From assembly GCA_003561835.1 (NCBI GenBank), contig PWVN01000009.1:1-5539 (forward strand): 5,539 nt of DNA, written 5' to 3'. This document shows positions 5,024 to 5,539 of this stretch, one piece after another. Position 1 is the stretch's first letter. The number at the start of each line of letters is the position of its first letter. The notes under the pieces are model-generated. The model ran no database searches. It was not told the DNA's origin and worked only from the letters and a program-made list of their open reading frames with translations. Source of the stretch: Syntrophomonadaceae bacterium (GTDB taxonomy: Bacteria; Bacillota; Dethiobacteria; PWVN01). The position numbers and the translations under genes are program-made.

Positions 5024-5539
5024 CTAGAGAATGCAGTCCCGGGGGCATTTCTCCACGCAGACTTTGCAGTTGGTACATTTATCTTCGTCGATGATAGCCA
5101 GGTTATCCTCCATGGTGATGGCCTCTTCGGGGCAGTTTTTCACGCAGATGCCGCAGCCGATGCAGCCGATATCGCACTGGGCCCGGACTTCCTTCCCCCT
5201 GGCCGTGGACTTGCACGTAACCGTGGGCGTTTCCTTCAGGGACTTCAGGGCCAGGACCTCCTTGGGGCATTCCCGGACGCATTTGCCGCATCCCGTGCAT
5301 TTGCCCCTGTCGATAACGGGCAGGCCCTTCTGGTCCATGTGGATGGCGTCAAAGGGGCAGGAGCGGACACAGGTGCCCAGGCCGATGCAGGCAAAGGGGC
5401 AGACCTTGAAGCCGCCGCCGAAAAGGGCCGCAGCCTTGCAGTCCTGTACCCCGTCATAGTCAAACTTAACCCGGGCCTTATCCGCGTCTCCCAGGCATAG
5501 GAGGGTGGAAACCCGTGTTTCGGCATTGTCCTCTATGCC
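5024..5539 (-). CDS. rnfB: RnfB, ferredoxin-type Fe-S subunit of the Rnf complex (C-terminal part, start beyond window edge)
   Basis: The reading frame is open to the right edge and gives 171 residues ending VEKCPRDCIL. RnfB belongs to the membrane Rnf complex, which couples ferredoxin:NAD+ electron transfer to Na+ or H+ export; this subunit is thought to be the ferredoxin entry point. Visible features in order, in visible-residue numbering, are: YDGVQDCKAAALFGGG (28-43), a typical RnfB stretch; an unusual cluster motif C47-x3-C51-x5-C57-x3-C61-P with FACIGLGTCVRSCPFDAI; a CxxCxxCxxxCP cluster at 81-91; a third at C126-C136 (GCIGCGICVKNCP); and a fourth at C155-C165 (CTNCKVCVEKCP). The soluble tail with four ferredoxin-like motifs fits the long clostridial-type RnfB, not the shorter E. 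coli RsxB. The N-terminal membrane anchor and first Fe-S domain lie outside the window. rnfB is usually the last rnf gene, consistent with the change of function after it. Confidence 0.93.
   Translation of the reverse strand, partial: GIEDNAETRVSTLLCLGDADKARVKFDYDGVQDCKAAALFGGGFKVCPFACIGLGTCVRSCPFDAIHMDQKGLPVIDRGKCTGCGKCVRECPKEVLALKSLKETPTVTCKSTARGKEVRAQCDIGCIGCGICVKNCPEEAITMEDNLAIIDEDKCTNCKVCVEKCPRDCIL

Noticed and set aside
4493..5027. Two overlapping plus-strand frames opposite moaC
   Set aside because: MoaC on the other strand is complete with every catalytic residue; the opposite frames have no motif or convincing ribosome binding site.
5245..5526. Alternative minus-strand frame inside rnfB
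   Set aside because: Alanine/serine/proline/arginine-rich frameshifted reading of the ferredoxin region; the cysteine motifs are all in the RnfB frame.
1..5539. Search by eye for tRNA, rRNA, CRISPR repeats, insertion sequences or phage genes
   Set aside because: Coding genes fill the window apart from gaps of 69, 62 and 16 bp and a few bases between mnhF and mnhG and between moaC and mnhE; no such element was recognised.

Overview
The window is one continuous minus-strand array of bacterial energy-metabolism genes, read from right to left, with no room for anything else. The tight packing (ATGA and longer overlaps), strong GGAGG-type ribosome binding sites, some TTG starts, roughly mid-50s percent G+C by eye, and a clostridial-style RnfB with a long ferredoxin tail suggest an anaerobic, probably Firmicutes/Clostridia-like bacterium. 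That assignment is inference; no taxonomic marker is present.

Right edge (5024-5539): the C-terminal 171 residues of RnfB, the ferredoxin-type iron-sulfur subunit of the Rnf complex, cut by the window edge. It is followed by a 69-bp gap holding a very G+C-rich inverted repeat, then a complete moaC (molybdenum cofactor biosynthesis, 4478-4954). All the E. coli MoaC active-site positions are conserved.

Centre and left (1-4473): a multisubunit Mrp/Mnh-type cation/proton antiporter module in the order mnhE, mnhF, mnhG, MbhD-like, MbhE-like, mnhB, mnhC, mnhD, then a second, truncated MnhD/NuoL-M-like antiporter subunit leaving the left edge. This is the order of mbhA-H, the antiporter half of the archaeal membrane-bound hydrogenase. 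The pieces that form the C-terminal part of MrpA in classical Mrp operons are here two separate small genes (MbhD-like and MbhE-like). No full-length MrpA and no hydrogenase catalytic subunit is visible, but the array continues past the left edge.

The Mrp/MBH-like proteins would form a membrane complex exchanging Na+ (or another cation) for H+. Rnf couples ferredoxin:NAD+ oxidoreduction to ion export. Their adjacency, with moaC between them, suggests a locus for ion-gradient bioenergetics in which Rnf and the antiporter module may be co-expressed. Whether the antiporter module stands alone or belongs to a larger ferredoxin- or formate-linked redox complex cannot be decided from this window.
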